Part shown: positions 40,487 through 51,244 of the stretch, one piece after another | How positions within the stretch are numbered: position 1 is the first letter of the stretch | Layout: every line of letters begins with the position of its first letter | Source: Aquisalinus flavus | Lineage (GTDB): Bacteria; Pseudomonadota; Alphaproteobacteria; Caulobacterales; Parvularculaceae | Direction: 5' to 3' | Assembly (NCBI RefSeq): GCF_022559625.1 | Contig: NZ_CP042288.1 | Location: 520,409 to 584,408, forward strand | DNA length: 64,000 bases | The notes under the pieces: generated by a model | Seen by the model: only the letters and a program-made list of their open reading frames with translations | Databases searched by the model: none | What the model was told of the DNA's origin: nothing | Position numbers and translations under genes: made by a program

Positions 40487-40506
40487 GACCGGCAAAGGAG
40501 TAGCCT

Positions 40507-41799
40507 GTGAGCAAAGTTGGCGGCAAAAGTTCCGGCGGTAACGGCGACAATAAAAACACCCTGTATTGCTCGTTCTGCGGGAAAAGCCAGCATGAGGTCC
40601 GTAAACTCATTGCCGGCCCGACAGTCTTTATCTGCGACGAATGCGTCGAGCTCTGCATGGATATCATCCGGGAGGAGTCAAAGTCCTCGCTGGTCAAGTC
40701 CGGCGACGGTGTCCCGTCCCCGCAGCATATCCACAACGTGCTCGATGATTACGTGATCGGCCAGGCGCACGCCAAGCGCGTGCTGGCGGTTGCTGTGCAC
40801 AACCATTACAAGCGCCTGAACCACGCCAGCAAGAACAATGACGTGGAACTGGCCAAATCCAACATCATGCTGGTCGGTCCGACCGGATCGGGCAAGACGC
40901 TGCTGGCGCAGACGCTGGCGCGGATTCTCGATGTGCCCTTCACCATGGCCGATGCGACGACCCTGACCGAGGCCGGCTATGTCGGCGAGGATGTCGAGAA
41001 CATCGTCCTGAAGCTGCTGCAGTCTGCCGATTACAATGTCGAGCGGGCCCAGCGCGGCATCGTCTATATCGACGAGATCGACAAGATCTCGCGCAAGTCC
41101 GATAATCCGTCCATCACCCGCGACGTGTCGGGTGAGGGCGTGCAGCAGGCGCTGCTGAAGATCATGGAGGGCACCGTTGCCTCCGTGCCGCCGCAGGGCG
41201 GGCGCAAGCATCCGCAGCAGGAATTCCTGCAGGTCGATACCACCAACATCCTGTTCATCGTTGGTGGCGCCTTTGCCGGCCTCGATAAGGTCATCGCCGG
41301 GCGCGGGGCAGGGGCCTCGATCGGCTTCGGTGCCCAGGTCAAGGAAATCGACGAGCGCCGCATCGGTGCGATCCTGCGCGAGGTAGAGCCGGAAGATCTG
41401 CTGAAATTCGGGCTGATCCCGGAATTCGTCGGTCGTCTGCCGGTCATCGCGACGCTGGAAGACCTCGATGAGGAAGCCCTGATCAAGATCCTGACCACGC
41501 CGAAAAACGCTCTGGTCAAGCAGTATCAGCGTCTTTTCGAGATGGAAGACGTCAAGCTCGCTTTCTCCGAAGACGCCCTGAAGGCGATCGCAAAACGGGC
41601 GATTGCCCGCAAGACCGGGGCCCGTGGCCTGCGCTCGATCATGGAAGGCATCCTGCTCGACACCATGTTCGACCTGCCGACCCTGGAAGGAGTCGAGGAA
41701 GTGATGATCAATGGCGAGGTGGTCTACGGCAATGCCCAGCCGCTTTACATCTATTCCAAGAATTCCCGCGACTCCAAGGAAGTGGACGCCTCGGCATAA
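40507..41799 (+). CDS. clpX: ATP-dependent Clp protease ATP-binding subunit ClpX
   Basis: This 430-residue AAA+ unfoldase feeds ClpP. The N-terminal zinc-binding domain has Cys 21, 24, 43 and 46 ([32 protein letters not shown]). The Walker A motif is GPTGSGKT, Walker B is VYIDEIDK, and the substrate-gripping pore loop YVGEDVE, the sensor motifs and [15 protein letters not shown] are all present. The start is GTG at 40507 with AAAGGAG nine bases upstream. The C-terminus ends with a short Ser/Asp/Lys tail. In related alphaproteobacteria ClpXP drives the cell cycle. A strong terminator follows. Confidence 0.98.
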   Translation: MSKVGGKSSGGNGDNKNTLYCSFCGKSQHEVRKLIAGPTVFICDECVELCMDIIREESKSSLVKSGDGVPSPQHIHNVLDDYVIGQAHAKRVLAVAVHNHYKRLNHASKNNDVELAKSNIMLVGPTGSGKTLLAQTLARILDVPFTMADATTLTEAGYVGEDVENIVLKLLQSADYNVERAQRGIVYIDEIDKISRKSDNPSITRDVSGEGVQQALLKIMEGTVASVPPQGGRKHPQQEFLQVDTTNILFIVGGAFAGLDKVIAGRGAGASIGFGAQVKEIDERRIGAILREVEPEDLLKFGLIPEFVGRLPVIATLEDLDEEALIKILTTPKNALVKQYQRLFEMEDVKLAFSEDALKAIAKRAIARKTGARGLRSIMEGILLDTMFDLPTLEGVEEVMINGEVVYGNAQPLYIYSKNSRDSKEVDASA

Positions 41800-41825
41800 G
41801 CTTGCCTCGCGGTATTCGTCAAAAA

Positions 41826-41865
41826 GGCCGGGCCGGCGATATCAGAAGGCGGGCCCGGTTTTTTG
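41826..41865 (+). terminator. clpX terminator
   Basis: CCGGGCC (41828-41834) and GGCCCGG (41852-41858) pair across a 17-base loop and are followed by TTTTTT. It lies about 28 bases after the clpX stop. Confidence 0.8.
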
Positions 41866-42121
41866 CTTCATGGCCGGCTACCGGTCACAAATTCGTTTGG
41901 AAGCGCCCTGGCCGCTGTCGCAGTTCTTGAAATGTGCCCGTCAGTCGCCATTTCCATTAAAGTCGAACCGCAAGCGTGCCATTTCAGTCACTGACGGCTG
42001 GTTTCCCGGCACGATGTTTCCACATAATGTAGAAATACCGTTTGCAAGCGGTGCGACGCTTAGCACACTGCCGGTAGCGCTTCGAAGAAGGCCCGGCACC
42101 GACTGCCGTAAGGAGTAATTC
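41866..42121. other. Intergenic region upstream of lon
   Basis: The clpX-lon gap totals 322 bases including the terminator. It contains the heat-shock-like promoter at 41926-41953 and a leader of about 160 bases. The leader has short inverted repeats such as ACCGTTTGCAAGCGGT and ends in AAGGAG before the ATG. No small gene was recognised. Confidence 0.5.
41926..41953 (+). promoter_or_regulatory. Sigma-32-like heat-shock promoter of lon
   Basis: CTTGAAA (-35, 41926-41932) and CCATTT (-10, 41948-41953) are separated by 18 bases counted from CTTG. This fits the alphaproteobacterial RpoH pattern CTTG-N17/18-CCATNT-like. lon is a classical heat-shock gene, which supports the reading. Confidence 0.5.
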
Positions 42122-44527
42122 ATGTCTGAATCCAAGACTTATCCCGTATTGCCGTTGCGCGACATTGTGGTCTTCCCCCACATGATCGTGCCGCTTTTCG
42201 TCGGCCGGGAAAAATCTGTCCGTGCCCTCGAAAACGTCATGCAATCCGATAAGGAAATCCTGCTGGTCGCGCAGAAAGACGCGACCGATGACGATCCGAA
42301 GGCCGACAACATCTACGAGATCGGCGTTGTCGCCAAGGTGCTGCAACTACTGAAGCTGCCCGATGGCACTGTGAAGGTGCTGGTCGAAGGCGGCACCCGC
42401 GCAAAGATCACCGGCTATACCGGTCGCGAAGAATTTTTTGAGGCCGAAGCCGAGGCCCTTGCCGAGGACGAGAGCGAAAGTGCCGAGATCGAGGCGCTGG
42501 CCCGCTCGGTCAACGCCCAATTCGAATCCTATGTGAAGCTGAACAAGCGCGTCCAGCCGGACGTGATCGTCTCCGTCACGCAGATCCAGGAACCATCGAA
42601 ACTGGCCGACACTGTCGCCTCGCACCTCAACATCAAGCTGTCTGAAAAGCAGGAACTGCTGGAAATCATTCCGGTCACGGAGCGCCTTGAGGCCGTCTAT
42701 TCCCTGATGGAAGGGGAGATGAGCGTGCTGCAGGTCGAGAAGAAGATCCGCAACCGCGTCAAGCGGCAGATGGAGAAGACCCAGCGCGAATATTACCTCA
42801 ATGAGCAGATGAAGGCGATCCAGAAGGAGCTTGGCGAGACCGATGAAGGCCGTGACGAGCTGTCCGAGCTGGAAGAGCGCATCGAGAAGACAAAACTGTC
42901 CAAGGAAGCCCGCACCAAGGCTGAAGCAGAGCTGAAAAAGCTGCGCCAGATGTCGCCCATGTCGGCGGAATCGACGGTTGTGCGCAATTACCTCGACTGG
43001 ATGCTGTCGATCCCGTGGGGCACGAAAGCAAAGGTCAAGAAGGACCTCGATGCTGCCGAGGAAGTGCTGGATACGGATCATTATGGTCTTGAAAAGGTCA
43101 AGGAGCGCATCCTCGAATATCTCGCGGTCCAGAAACGCACCAACAAGCTGAAAGGCCCGATCCTGTGCCTCGTCGGCCCGCCGGGCGTCGGCAAGACCTC
43201 GCTTGGCAAGTCCATCGCCAAGGCGACGGGGCGTGAATTCGTCCGCGTCTCCCTGGGCGGGGTGCGCGATGAGTCCGAGATCCGTGGTCACCGCCGGACC
43301 TATATTGGCTCCATGCCGGGCAAGATCATCCAGTCGATGAAAAAGGCCAAGAAGACGAACCCGCTCTTCCTGTTGGACGAGATCGACAAGATGGGCCGCG
43401 ACTTCCGTGGCGACCCCGCATCGGCGCTGCTCGAAGTGCTCGACCCGGAGCAGAACAACACCTTCTCCGACCATTATCTCGAGGTCGATTATGACCTGTC
43501 GGACGTCATGTTCGTGACGACCGCCAACTCGCTGAACATGCCGCAGCCGCTTCTGGACCGGATGGAGATCATCCGCATTCCGGGGTATACGGAGGACGAG
43601 AAACTCGAGATCGCCCGCCGTCACCTGATCCCGAAACAACTGGAAAACCACGGCATCAGGGAAGGCGAGTGGCATATCACCGACGACGGTCTCATTGGCC
43701 TGATCCGCTACTATACCCGCGAGGCGGGCGTGCGGAACCTTGAGCGCGAGATTGCCAATCTGGTCCGCAAGGCCGTGCGGGAATTCGAGCAGGGCAAGAG
43801 CGAAACCGTCGAGGTCAGTGGCGCAAATCTCGGCGATTATGCCGGGGTCCAGAAATACCGCTATGGCGAGATCGACGGCGATGACCTTATCGGCGTGGTG
43901 ACCGGGCTTGCCTGGACGTCTGTCGGCGGTGACATCCTCAAGATCGAGGCGGTAAAGATGCCGGGCAAGGGCCGCATGACCCCGACCGGCAATTTGAAGG
44001 AAGTGATGAAGGAATCCGTCTCGGCGGCGGCATCCTGGGTGCGCTCGCGCTCGACAGTCTTCGGTATCAAGCCGCCGGTGTTCGACAAGACCGACATTCA
44101 CATCCACGTGCCGGAGGGTGCAACGCCGAAGGATGGTCCGTCCGCCGGTGTTGCGATGGCGACCGCCATCGTCTCGGTGCTGACCGGGATTCCGATCCGC
44201 AAGGATATCGCCATGACCGGTGAGATTTCCCTGCGCGGCCGCGTCCTCGCCATTGGCGGGCTCAAGGAGAAACTGCTCGCGGCTCTCAGGGCCGGAGTGA
44301 CGACCGTGCTGATCCCGGAGGAAAACGAGAAGGATCTCGCCGACATTCCGGACAACGTCAAGAAGGCGCTGGAGATCATCCCGGTGAAGACCGTCGATGA
44401 GGTTCTCGGCTATGCCCTGAGGGGCAAGCTGACGCCGATCGAGTGGAACGAAGAGGAAGAGCCGATGAAGCCGGCAACGCCTGCGGGCGAGCCGGATGAG
44501 CCCGGCCCCGTCGTCGTCACCCATTAG
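42122..44527 (+). CDS. lon: ATP-dependent protease Lon
   Basis: Lon is a homohexameric AAA+ protease that degrades misfolded and short-lived regulatory proteins, including antitoxins such as CcdA. At 801 residues it is full length. The N-terminal substrate domain starts [30 protein letters not shown], a coiled coil spans about residues 195-270, and the P-loop is [15 protein letters not shown] near residue 354. The protease domain contains Ser 674 in [13 protein letters not shown] and the dyad lysine in [11 protein letters not shown] (about 715-717). AAGGAG lies before the ATG. The C-terminus has a short Pro/Glu-rich extension. Confidence 0.98.
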   Translation: MSESKTYPVLPLRDIVVFPHMIVPLFVGREKSVRALENVMQSDKEILLVAQKDATDDDPKADNIYEIGVVAKVLQLLKLPDGTVKVLVEGGTRAKITGYTGREEFFEAEAEALAEDESESAEIEALARSVNAQFESYVKLNKRVQPDVIVSVTQIQEPSKLADTVASHLNIKLSEKQELLEIIPVTERLEAVYSLMEGEMSVLQVEKKIRNRVKRQMEKTQREYYLNEQMKAIQKELGETDEGRDELSELEERIEKTKLSKEARTKAEAELKKLRQMSPMSAESTVVRNYLDWMLSIPWGTKAKVKKDLDAAEEVLDTDHYGLEKVKERILEYLAVQKRTNKLKGPILCLVGPPGVGKTSLGKSIAKATGREFVRVSLGGVRDESEIRGHRRTYIGSMPGKIIQSMKKAKKTNPLFLLDEIDKMGRDFRGDPASALLEVLDPEQNNTFSDHYLEVDYDLSDVMFVTTANSLNMPQPLLDRMEIIRIPGYTEDEKLEIARRHLIPKQLENHGIREGEWHITDDGLIGLIRYYTREAGVRNLEREIANLVRKAVREFEQGKSETVEVSGANLGDYAGVQKYRYGEIDGDDLIGVVTGLAWTSVGGDILKIEAVKMPGKGRMTPTGNLKEVMKESVSAAASWVRSRSTVFGIKPPVFDKTDIHIHVPEGATPKDGPSAGVAMATAIVSVLTGIPIRKDIAMTGEISLRGRVLAIGGLKEKLLAALRAGVTTVLIPEENEKDLADIPDNVKKALEIIPVKTVDEVLGYALRGKLTPIEWNEEEEPMKPATPAGEPDEPGPVVVTH

Positions 44528-44544
44528 TCGCAACTACCGACAAT

Positions 44545-44574
44545 TGAACCGGCCCTTCGGGGCCGGTTTTTTTG
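44545..44574 (+). terminator. lon terminator
   Basis: AACCGGCC (44547-44554) and GGCCGGTT (44561-44568) form a perfect stem around CTTCGG, a very stable loop type, and are followed by seven T bases. It lies about 20 bases after the lon stop. Confidence 0.88.
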
Positions 44575-44652
44575 TCGTGAAAGGCCCCCGGCCGGCGATG
44601 TGCCAATCGGCTCTCTTGCCGATTTGGCCTGCTTCCTCTATGGCCTGAAATC

Positions 44653-44985
44653 ATGAGCCAGAGCGTATCCGACACCCCGACAAAGCCCCTTGACCCGGAA
44701 GATTGCCAGACCATGGAAGAGGTCAGGGCAGGGGTCGATGCCCTCGACCGCGAACTGGTCGCGATGCTTGTCCGCCGGCAGGGCTATATGGAGGCTGCGG
44801 CCCGCATAAAGCCTGGGATTGAGGACGTCCGGGTGCCCTGGCGGATCGAGGATGTGGTCGCCAAAGTGCTCGCCGAAGCCCGGATTCTGGGGCTTTCGGA
44901 ACGAATCGCCGAGCCGGTTTGGCGCGTTTTGATCGAACAGTGCATCGAGCACGAAGAAAATGCCTGGCGCACACACCGCGCGTGA
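44653..44985 (+). CDS. Chorismate mutase (AroQ type)
   Basis: This 110-residue all-helical enzyme converts chorismate to prephenate for Phe and Tyr synthesis. The AroQ pattern is visible: VRAGVDALDRELVAMLVRRQGYMEAAARIKP, with the active-site Arg and Lys, then RIEDVVAKVLAEARILGLSERIAEPVWRVLIEQCIEHEE. It is monofunctional, lacking a prephenate dehydratase or dehydrogenase domain. An isochorismate-pyruvate lyase role (PchB type) cannot be excluded from sequence but no siderophore genes are near. It lies between lon and HU and is independently transcribed judging by the lon terminator. Confidence 0.85.
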   Translation: MSQSVSDTPTKPLDPEDCQTMEEVRAGVDALDRELVAMLVRRQGYMEAAARIKPGIEDVRVPWRIEDVVAKVLAEARILGLSERIAEPVWRVLIEQCIEHEENAWRTHRA

Positions 44986-45060
44986 GGCTTTATTTATCCA
45001 GCAAAAGCAATGAACTAGCCTGAAACCCGCATGAATGCTGCGTTGCAGGACGTTCAGCAT

Positions 45061-45088
45061 TTGACGGCGGTGCCCCGCGGCCCATAGT
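45061..45088 (+). promoter_or_regulatory. Sigma-70-type promoter of the HU gene
   Basis: TTGACG (45061-45066) and CATAGT (45083-45088), 16 bases apart, fit a housekeeping promoter. A start near 45095 gives a leader of about 40 bases that contains the weak hairpin AGTGG/CCACT before the strong GGGGAGG site. Confidence 0.55.
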
Positions 45089-45137
45089 AGTGGAGCTTCT
45101 ATTCTACCACTCAAGCCACCATAGAAAGGGGAGGCCA

Positions 45138-45410
45138 ATGAATAAGAACGAGTTTATCGATCGGGTAGCAGACCTGTCCGGCATGACGAAAGCCGATGCC
45201 GGCCGTGCCGTAGATGCCGTATTCGACGCGATCACCGAGACCCTGAAGAAGGGCGACGATGTCCGCCTCGTCGGCTTCGGCACATTCTCCGCTGCAAAGC
45301 GTGCTGCCCGTGACGGCCGCAACCCGCGCACCGGCGAAACGATCAAGATCCCGGCCTCCATCCAGCCGAAATTCTCCGCTGGCAAGGGTCTGAAAGACGC
45401 CCTGAACTAG
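45138..45410 (+). CDS. hup: HU family DNA-binding protein
   Basis: This 90-residue nucleoid protein bends and packages DNA as a dimer. The sequence is a canonical HU: MNKNEFIDRVADLSGMTKADAGRAVDAVFDAI, then the beta-arm with GFGTFSAAKRAARDGRNPRTGETIKIPAS containing the DNA-intercalating NPRTG turn, and the C-terminal helix KGLKDALN. The start at 45138 is set by GGGGAGG; the in-frame ATG at 45090 overlaps the promoter region. The location after lon is the usual alphaproteobacterial order. HU dimers are also a known Lon substrate. Confidence 0.97.
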   Translation: MNKNEFIDRVADLSGMTKADAGRAVDAVFDAITETLKKGDDVRLVGFGTFSAAKRAARDGRNPRTGETIKIPASIQPKFSAGKGLKDALN

Positions 45411-45446
45411 GCGCGATTTTTTTGCCGCGCGTGCGCGATTGTCCGC

Positions 45447-45475
45447 TTGATCCGGACGCCGCCCCGCGCTATAGC
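45447..45475 (+). promoter_or_regulatory. Candidate promoter for tRNA-Val
   Basis: TTGATC (45447-45452) and TATAGC (45470-45475) are 17 bases apart, about 80 bases upstream of the tRNA. The start would fall at the beginning of the hairpin at 45479-45502. Match quality is moderate. Confidence 0.35.
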
Positions 45476-45478
45476 ACG

Positions 45479-45510
45479 ACGCTCACCAGCAATGGTGAGC
45501 GTTGTTGTTT
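45479..45510 (+). terminator. Hairpin between HU and tRNA-Val
   Basis: ACGCTCACC (45479-45487) and GGTGAGCGT (45494-45502) form a perfect 9-bp stem with a 6-base loop, followed by TGTTGTTTC. It is probably the terminator of the HU transcript, although the T run is interrupted. It could instead be a leader hairpin of the tRNA precursor. Confidence 0.5.
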
Positions 45511-45556
45511 CTGACGACGACACGACCCGGACAGCCTTCGCGGTTGTCATCAATGG

Positions 45557-45632
<76 letters not shown>

Positions 45633-45675
45633 TTCCCGGTTGCTCTGACGGAAGCAGGAAAAATCGATCCCGCAA

Positions 45676-45710
45676 ACCGCTTTTAAGCGGAATGCCCCGA
45701 CAGGGGCCTT
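45676..45710 (+). terminator. Hairpins downstream of tRNA-Val
   Basis: CCGCTT/AAGCGG and then GCCCC-GACA-GGGGC followed by CTTT form two small stem-loops 45-75 bases after the tRNA. The second looks like a weak intrinsic terminator for the tRNA transcript. Confidence 0.45.
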
Positions 45711-45730
45711 TGCCAGTAGGCATGCGCCGA

Positions 45731-46012
45731 TCACCCGACGATCCCGAATCCGATATCTTCAGGCTCGGTGGCGGCCTGTATTTCCACACCCTCGACCCGG
45801 GCCGCTTGCGGGCCGTCCTGCAGCAATACGATCACTTCGTCGATCATTCGGGCCGAGCCGCTGAAGACCGCGCTGACAGAGCCGTCAGCCTCGTTCCTGA
45901 CCCAGCCCGATAATGCACGCGATTGGGCCTGCTGGCGCGTCCAGGCGCGAAAGGAGACGCCTTGAACCTTGCCGGTAATCCTCGCTGAAACGGTTTTCGT
46001 ATCGGGGCTCAT
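45731..46012 (-). CDS. acyP: Acylphosphatase
   Basis: This 93-residue enzyme hydrolyses the carboxyl-phosphate bond of acylphosphates such as acetyl phosphate. The catalytic signature GKVQGVSFRAWTRQQA contains the phosphate-binding loop and the active-site arginine, and GWVRNEADGSVSAVFSG holds the catalytic asparagine. The ferredoxin-like fold and length are typical. It is divergent from the radical SAM gene. No partner is obvious on its own strand. Confidence 0.92.
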   Translation of the reverse strand: MSPDTKTVSARITGKVQGVSFRAWTRQQAQSRALSGWVRNEADGSVSAVFSGSARMIDEVIVLLQDGPQAARVEGVEIQAATEPEDIGFGIVG

Positions 46013-46119
46013 GATGTACTGACAGCGGTCGCAGGCGGATCATTCCGCCGCACCCCGACGGATTGTGTTTGTTCTGTATTTGTTCCATCCTGCCCTTCCG
46101 GCGGCAGAGGAGTGCGGAC

Positions 46120-47358
46120 ATGGCGGCACAGACGATCATCGACAAGCTGAAGATCCTGGCGGACGCGGCGAAGTATGATGCCTCCTGCGCCTCGTCGGGC
46201 AGTGCCAAGCGAAATTCCCTGCAATCGGGCGGGATCGGCTCGACCGAGGGGATGGGCATCTGCCATGCCTATGCGCCGGACGGGCGCTGTATCTCGCTGC
46301 TCAAGATTCTGATGACCAATTTCTGCATCTATGACTGCAGCTATTGCATCAACCGCGTCAGCAGCAATGTCGAGCGGGCGCGTTTCTCTCCGCAGGAGAT
46401 CGTGCGGCTGACCCTCGACTTCTACAAGCGCAACTATATCGAGGGGCTGTTCCTGTCGTCCGGCGTCATCCGCAATGCCGATTACACCATGGAGCAGATG
46501 ATCGAGGTCGTGCGCACCCTGCGCGAGGAGCATCTGTTCCAGGGCTATATCCATCTCAAGACCATCCCCAATGCCGACCCGATATTGCGGCTTGAGGCGG
46601 CAAAGTTCGCCGACCGGGTGTCGATCAATATCGAACTGCCCAAGGACCAGTCGATCGACCGCTTTGCGCCGGAGAAATCCGGCACCGAAATCCGCTCGGC
46701 CATGGCGCATATGCGCACCCATCTCGATGACGAGGCGGACAAGGCCAAGACCGCGCTCAAGCGCCGGGTGAAGGCGGCGAGCCCGGCAGGCCAGTCGACC
46801 CAGATGATCGTCGGCGCTGATGCCGCCAGCGATGGCGATATCCTCAGGACCAGTTCCAGCCTCTACGCCGGTTATGGGCTGAGGCGGGTCTATTATTCTG
46901 CCTACAGCCCGATACCGGATACCTCCGCGCACCTGCCGCCGGTCAAGACCCCTTTGATCCGCGAGCACCGGCTCTACCAGGCCGACTGGCTGATGCGGTT
47001 CTATGGCTTCGAGATCGACGAGATCGCCGGGCCGCACAGGCCGATGCTCGACCTCGATATCGATCCGAAACTCGCCTGGGCGCTGGCGGCGCGGGACCGG
47101 TTCCCGGTCGATATCAACCGCGCAGACCGGGAGACGTTGCTGCGCGTGCCGGGCCTCGGCGTGAAGGCGGTCAATCGCATTATCGCCGCGCGCCGCCATG
47201 GCCGCCTTCGATATGCCGACCTGTCGCGGCTGGTGCAGTCGGTCCGCAAGATCGCGCCCTTCATCGTGACCGGCGACTGGACGCCGGGCGGCATGCTCGA
47301 TGCCGCCGACCTGCGCGCCCGGCTCGCCCCGGCACCGGAGCAGTTGTCGCTGTTATGA
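46120..47358 (+). CDS. Radical SAM protein, putative DNA modification/repair type
   Basis: This 412-residue radical SAM enzyme belongs to the group that pairs with DUF4130/UdgX proteins and is annotated as putative DNA modification/repair. The 4Fe-4S cluster cysteines are Cys 69, 73 and 76 in NFCIYDCSYCINR (CxxxCxxC). A barrel with LFLSSGVIRNADYTMEQM, GYIHLKTIPNA and RVSINIELP follows. The C-terminus ends with a helix-hairpin-helix DNA-binding motif, VDINRADRETLLRVPGLGVKAVNRIIAARR (about residues 329-358). The reaction is not known. GAGGAG precedes the ATG at 46120. Its stop overlaps the next start as ATGA, so the two products are made together and likely act together. Confidence 0.9.
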   Translation: MAAQTIIDKLKILADAAKYDASCASSGSAKRNSLQSGGIGSTEGMGICHAYAPDGRCISLLKILMTNFCIYDCSYCINRVSSNVERARFSPQEIVRLTLDFYKRNYIEGLFLSSGVIRNADYTMEQMIEVVRTLREEHLFQGYIHLKTIPNADPILRLEAAKFADRVSINIELPKDQSIDRFAPEKSGTEIRSAMAHMRTHLDDEADKAKTALKRRVKAASPAGQSTQMIVGADAASDGDILRTSSSLYAGYGLRRVYYSAYSPIPDTSAHLPPVKTPLIREHRLYQADWLMRFYGFEIDEIAGPHRPMLDLDIDPKLAWALAARDRFPVDINRADRETLLRVPGLGVKAVNRIIAARRHGRLRYADLSRLVQSVRKIAPFIVTGDWTPGGMLDAADLRARLAPAPEQLSLL

Positions 47359-48827
47359 TCCGGGTGCCCCTCGACAGTCCCAATGATGCCGGCGAGTGGC
47401 GGGAAAAAGCGCGGCTGCTTTGTTCCCATGACATACCGCCCGACCAGGCAATCTGGACCGCACCGGGCATGCCGGATGGCGATCTGTTCGGCAGCGGCTT
47501 GCCACCGGAAGAAATCGGCAGCTTCAAGGTCAGCGTGCCCAAGATCTTTCCCGATCTCCTGAAAAGAGCAATTTGTCATTCCGATCCGACCCGCTTTACC
47601 TTCCTCTACCGGATAGCATGGCGGCTACAGCGGGAGCGGGGATTACTTTCCAATCCGGGCGATGCCGACACGGTTGAGCTGCACAAGCTGATCAAGTCGG
47701 TCAGTCGCGACTGCCACAAGATGAAGGCCTTCGTTCGTTTTCGTGACATTGGCATGGAGGCGGGGCGGGAGCGCTTTGCAGCATGGTTCGAGCCTGACCA
47801 TCATATCGTCGAACTGACCGCGCCATTCTTCATGCGCCGCTTCGCCAATATGGACTGGGCGATCTACACGCCCCGGCGTAGTGTGGCGTGGGATGGCAGG
47901 ACGCTCATATTCGGGCCCGGCGCGACGCGGGACAGCGTGCCGGCCGAGGATGCGGTCGAGGACCAGTGGAAGGCCTATTATGCCTCCATCTTCAACCCGG
48001 CCCGGGTCAAGGTAAACGCCATGACCTCCGAAATGCCGAAGAAATACTGGAAGAACCTGCCGGAAGCGGCGTTGATCCCCGATCTCATCGCCGGGGCACA
48101 GGCCCGTGTTACCGCGATGCAGGCGGCGGGGCCGTCGGTGCCCAATCCGCAGACGGACAAGTGGCGCGAGAAGCGGGCGCTGGATGAAGACAGCGGGCTG
48201 CCGCCGATGGGGGCATTGCATCGCCAACTTGCCCGTTGCCGTGCGTGCGCGATCGGCGAGTGCGCCACGCAAGCGGTTAACGGCGAGGGGCCGCTCGATG
48301 CCCGGCTGATGATCATCGGCGAGCAGCCCGGCGACGAGGAAGATCTGCGCGGCCGGCCTTTCGTCGGCCCGGCGGGCCAGCTGCTCGACAAGGCGCTGGG
48401 CGAGGCCGGTATCGACCGGCGCGAAGTCTATGTGACCAATGCGGTCAAGCACTTCAAATATTCCCTGCGCGGCAAGCGGCGCATCCACCAGCGCCCGACC
48501 GCCGGCGAGATCAGCCAGTGCCGCGACTGGGTGCGGCGCGAGATCGCGATCGTCCAGCCGCAACTGATCCTGCTGCTCGGCGCGACGGCCGCCTATAGCG
48601 TGCTCGAGACGCGCAGGCCGATGCGGGAGCTGCGCCAGTCGCTCTGGACCTATGGCGCGGTTCAGGTCGCGATCACCGTCCACCCGTCCTATCTTCTGCG
48701 TCTGCCCGACGCGGACCAGGCCGCCGCCTATGATGCCTTTGTCGGCGATCTTGGCCGTATTTCCCGCCTGCTTGGCAGGGCTGCAAGGGCCGGCGCGCGG
48801 CCGTCAGCGCCCGTGGCGGTGCCCTGA
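47355..48827 (+). CDS. DUF4130-UdgX fusion, uracil-DNA cross-linking glycosylase homologue
   Basis: This 490-residue protein has two parts. Residues 1 to about 260 are a DUF4130 domain (FLYRIAWRLQRERG, SVSRDCHKMKAFVRFRDI, PFFMRRFANMDWAIYTPRRSVAWDG), the usual partner of the radical SAM protein encoded just before. Residues about 285-480 are a UDG-superfamily domain of UdgX type: GEQPGDEEDLRGRPFVGPAGQLLDKAL from residue 322, and HPSYLLRLPD from 443. The loop KRRIHQ spans 374-379. In mycobacterial UdgX the histidine of KRRIH binds covalently to the abasic sugar after uracil release; here it is His 378. The coupling suggests a repair pathway for uracil or another lesion. Confidence 0.92.
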   Translation: MIRVPLDSPNDAGEWREKARLLCSHDIPPDQAIWTAPGMPDGDLFGSGLPPEEIGSFKVSVPKIFPDLLKRAICHSDPTRFTFLYRIAWRLQRERGLLSNPGDADTVELHKLIKSVSRDCHKMKAFVRFRDIGMEAGRERFAAWFEPDHHIVELTAPFFMRRFANMDWAIYTPRRSVAWDGRTLIFGPGATRDSVPAEDAVEDQWKAYYASIFNPARVKVNAMTSEMPKKYWKNLPEAALIPDLIAGAQARVTAMQAAGPSVPNPQTDKWREKRALDEDSGLPPMGALHRQLARCRACAIGECATQAVNGEGPLDARLMIIGEQPGDEEDLRGRPFVGPAGQLLDKALGEAGIDRREVYVTNAVKHFKYSLRGKRRIHQRPTAGEISQCRDWVRREIAIVQPQLILLLGATAAYSVLETRRPMRELRQSLWTYGAVQVAITVHPSYLLRLPDADQAAAYDAFVGDLGRISRLLGRAARAGARPSAPVAVP

Positions 48828-48890
48828 CCAAAGACTTCAATCCTCCTGGAAAAACCCTATATGGTGCCGAAGACCAGTCAGGGGCATTAT

Positions 48891-49292
48891 ATGCGCGAAC
48901 CAAACCACGAGGATTTCTATCATATCGCCATGGAGGCCTATGGCCGCCTGCCGACACCGTTCCGCAAGCTTGCCGACGACATCACCATCCGCGTCGAGGA
49001 TTTCGCCGAGCCTGAAGTGCTGGCCGATCTCGATATCCCGGACGCGTTCAACTTGCTCGGCCTCTATCACGGTGTCGACGTGACCCGCAAAAGCCTGTGG
49101 GACCTGAACGTGCAGAACGACATGATTTTCCTCTATCGCAAGCCGATCCTCAACATGGCGCGCCATTCCAGCGACACGCTCGAACACATCATCGAGCATG
49201 TGCTGATCCACGAGATCGGCCACCATTTCGGCCTGTCCGACGACGACATGCACGCCCTTGAGGACGAGGCCGATGGCGAAGAGATGGACTAA
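48891..49292 (+). CDS. Zincin-like metallopeptidase family protein
   Basis: This 133-residue protein belongs to the small minimal-metallopeptidase family (zincin_1). The active site HEIGHHFGL near residues 105-113 gives the HExxH zinc motif and an extra His, and a downstream Asp (DDDMHALEDEA) may be the third ligand. A typical N-terminal segment YHIAMEAYGRLPTPFRKLADDITIRVEDF precedes it. It is cytosolic; the substrates are unknown. The ATG at 48891 has AGGGG upstream; one at 48861 would add 10 residues. It follows the UdgX gene by 63 bases and converges with acs. Confidence 0.85.
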   Translation: MREPNHEDFYHIAMEAYGRLPTPFRKLADDITIRVEDFAEPEVLADLDIPDAFNLLGLYHGVDVTRKSLWDLNVQNDMIFLYRKPILNMARHSSDTLEHIIEHVLIHEIGHHFGLSDDDMHALEDEADGEEMD

Positions 49293-49303
49293 GTCTGCAT
49301 CGC

Positions 49304-51244
<1,941 letters not shown>

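Noticed and set aside
42347..44533. Long minus-strand open frame opposite lon (and similar ones opposite acs, clpX, petB)
   Set aside because: These are shadows caused by the GC-rich third positions of the true genes. They lack homology, ribosome-binding sites and sensible protein composition.
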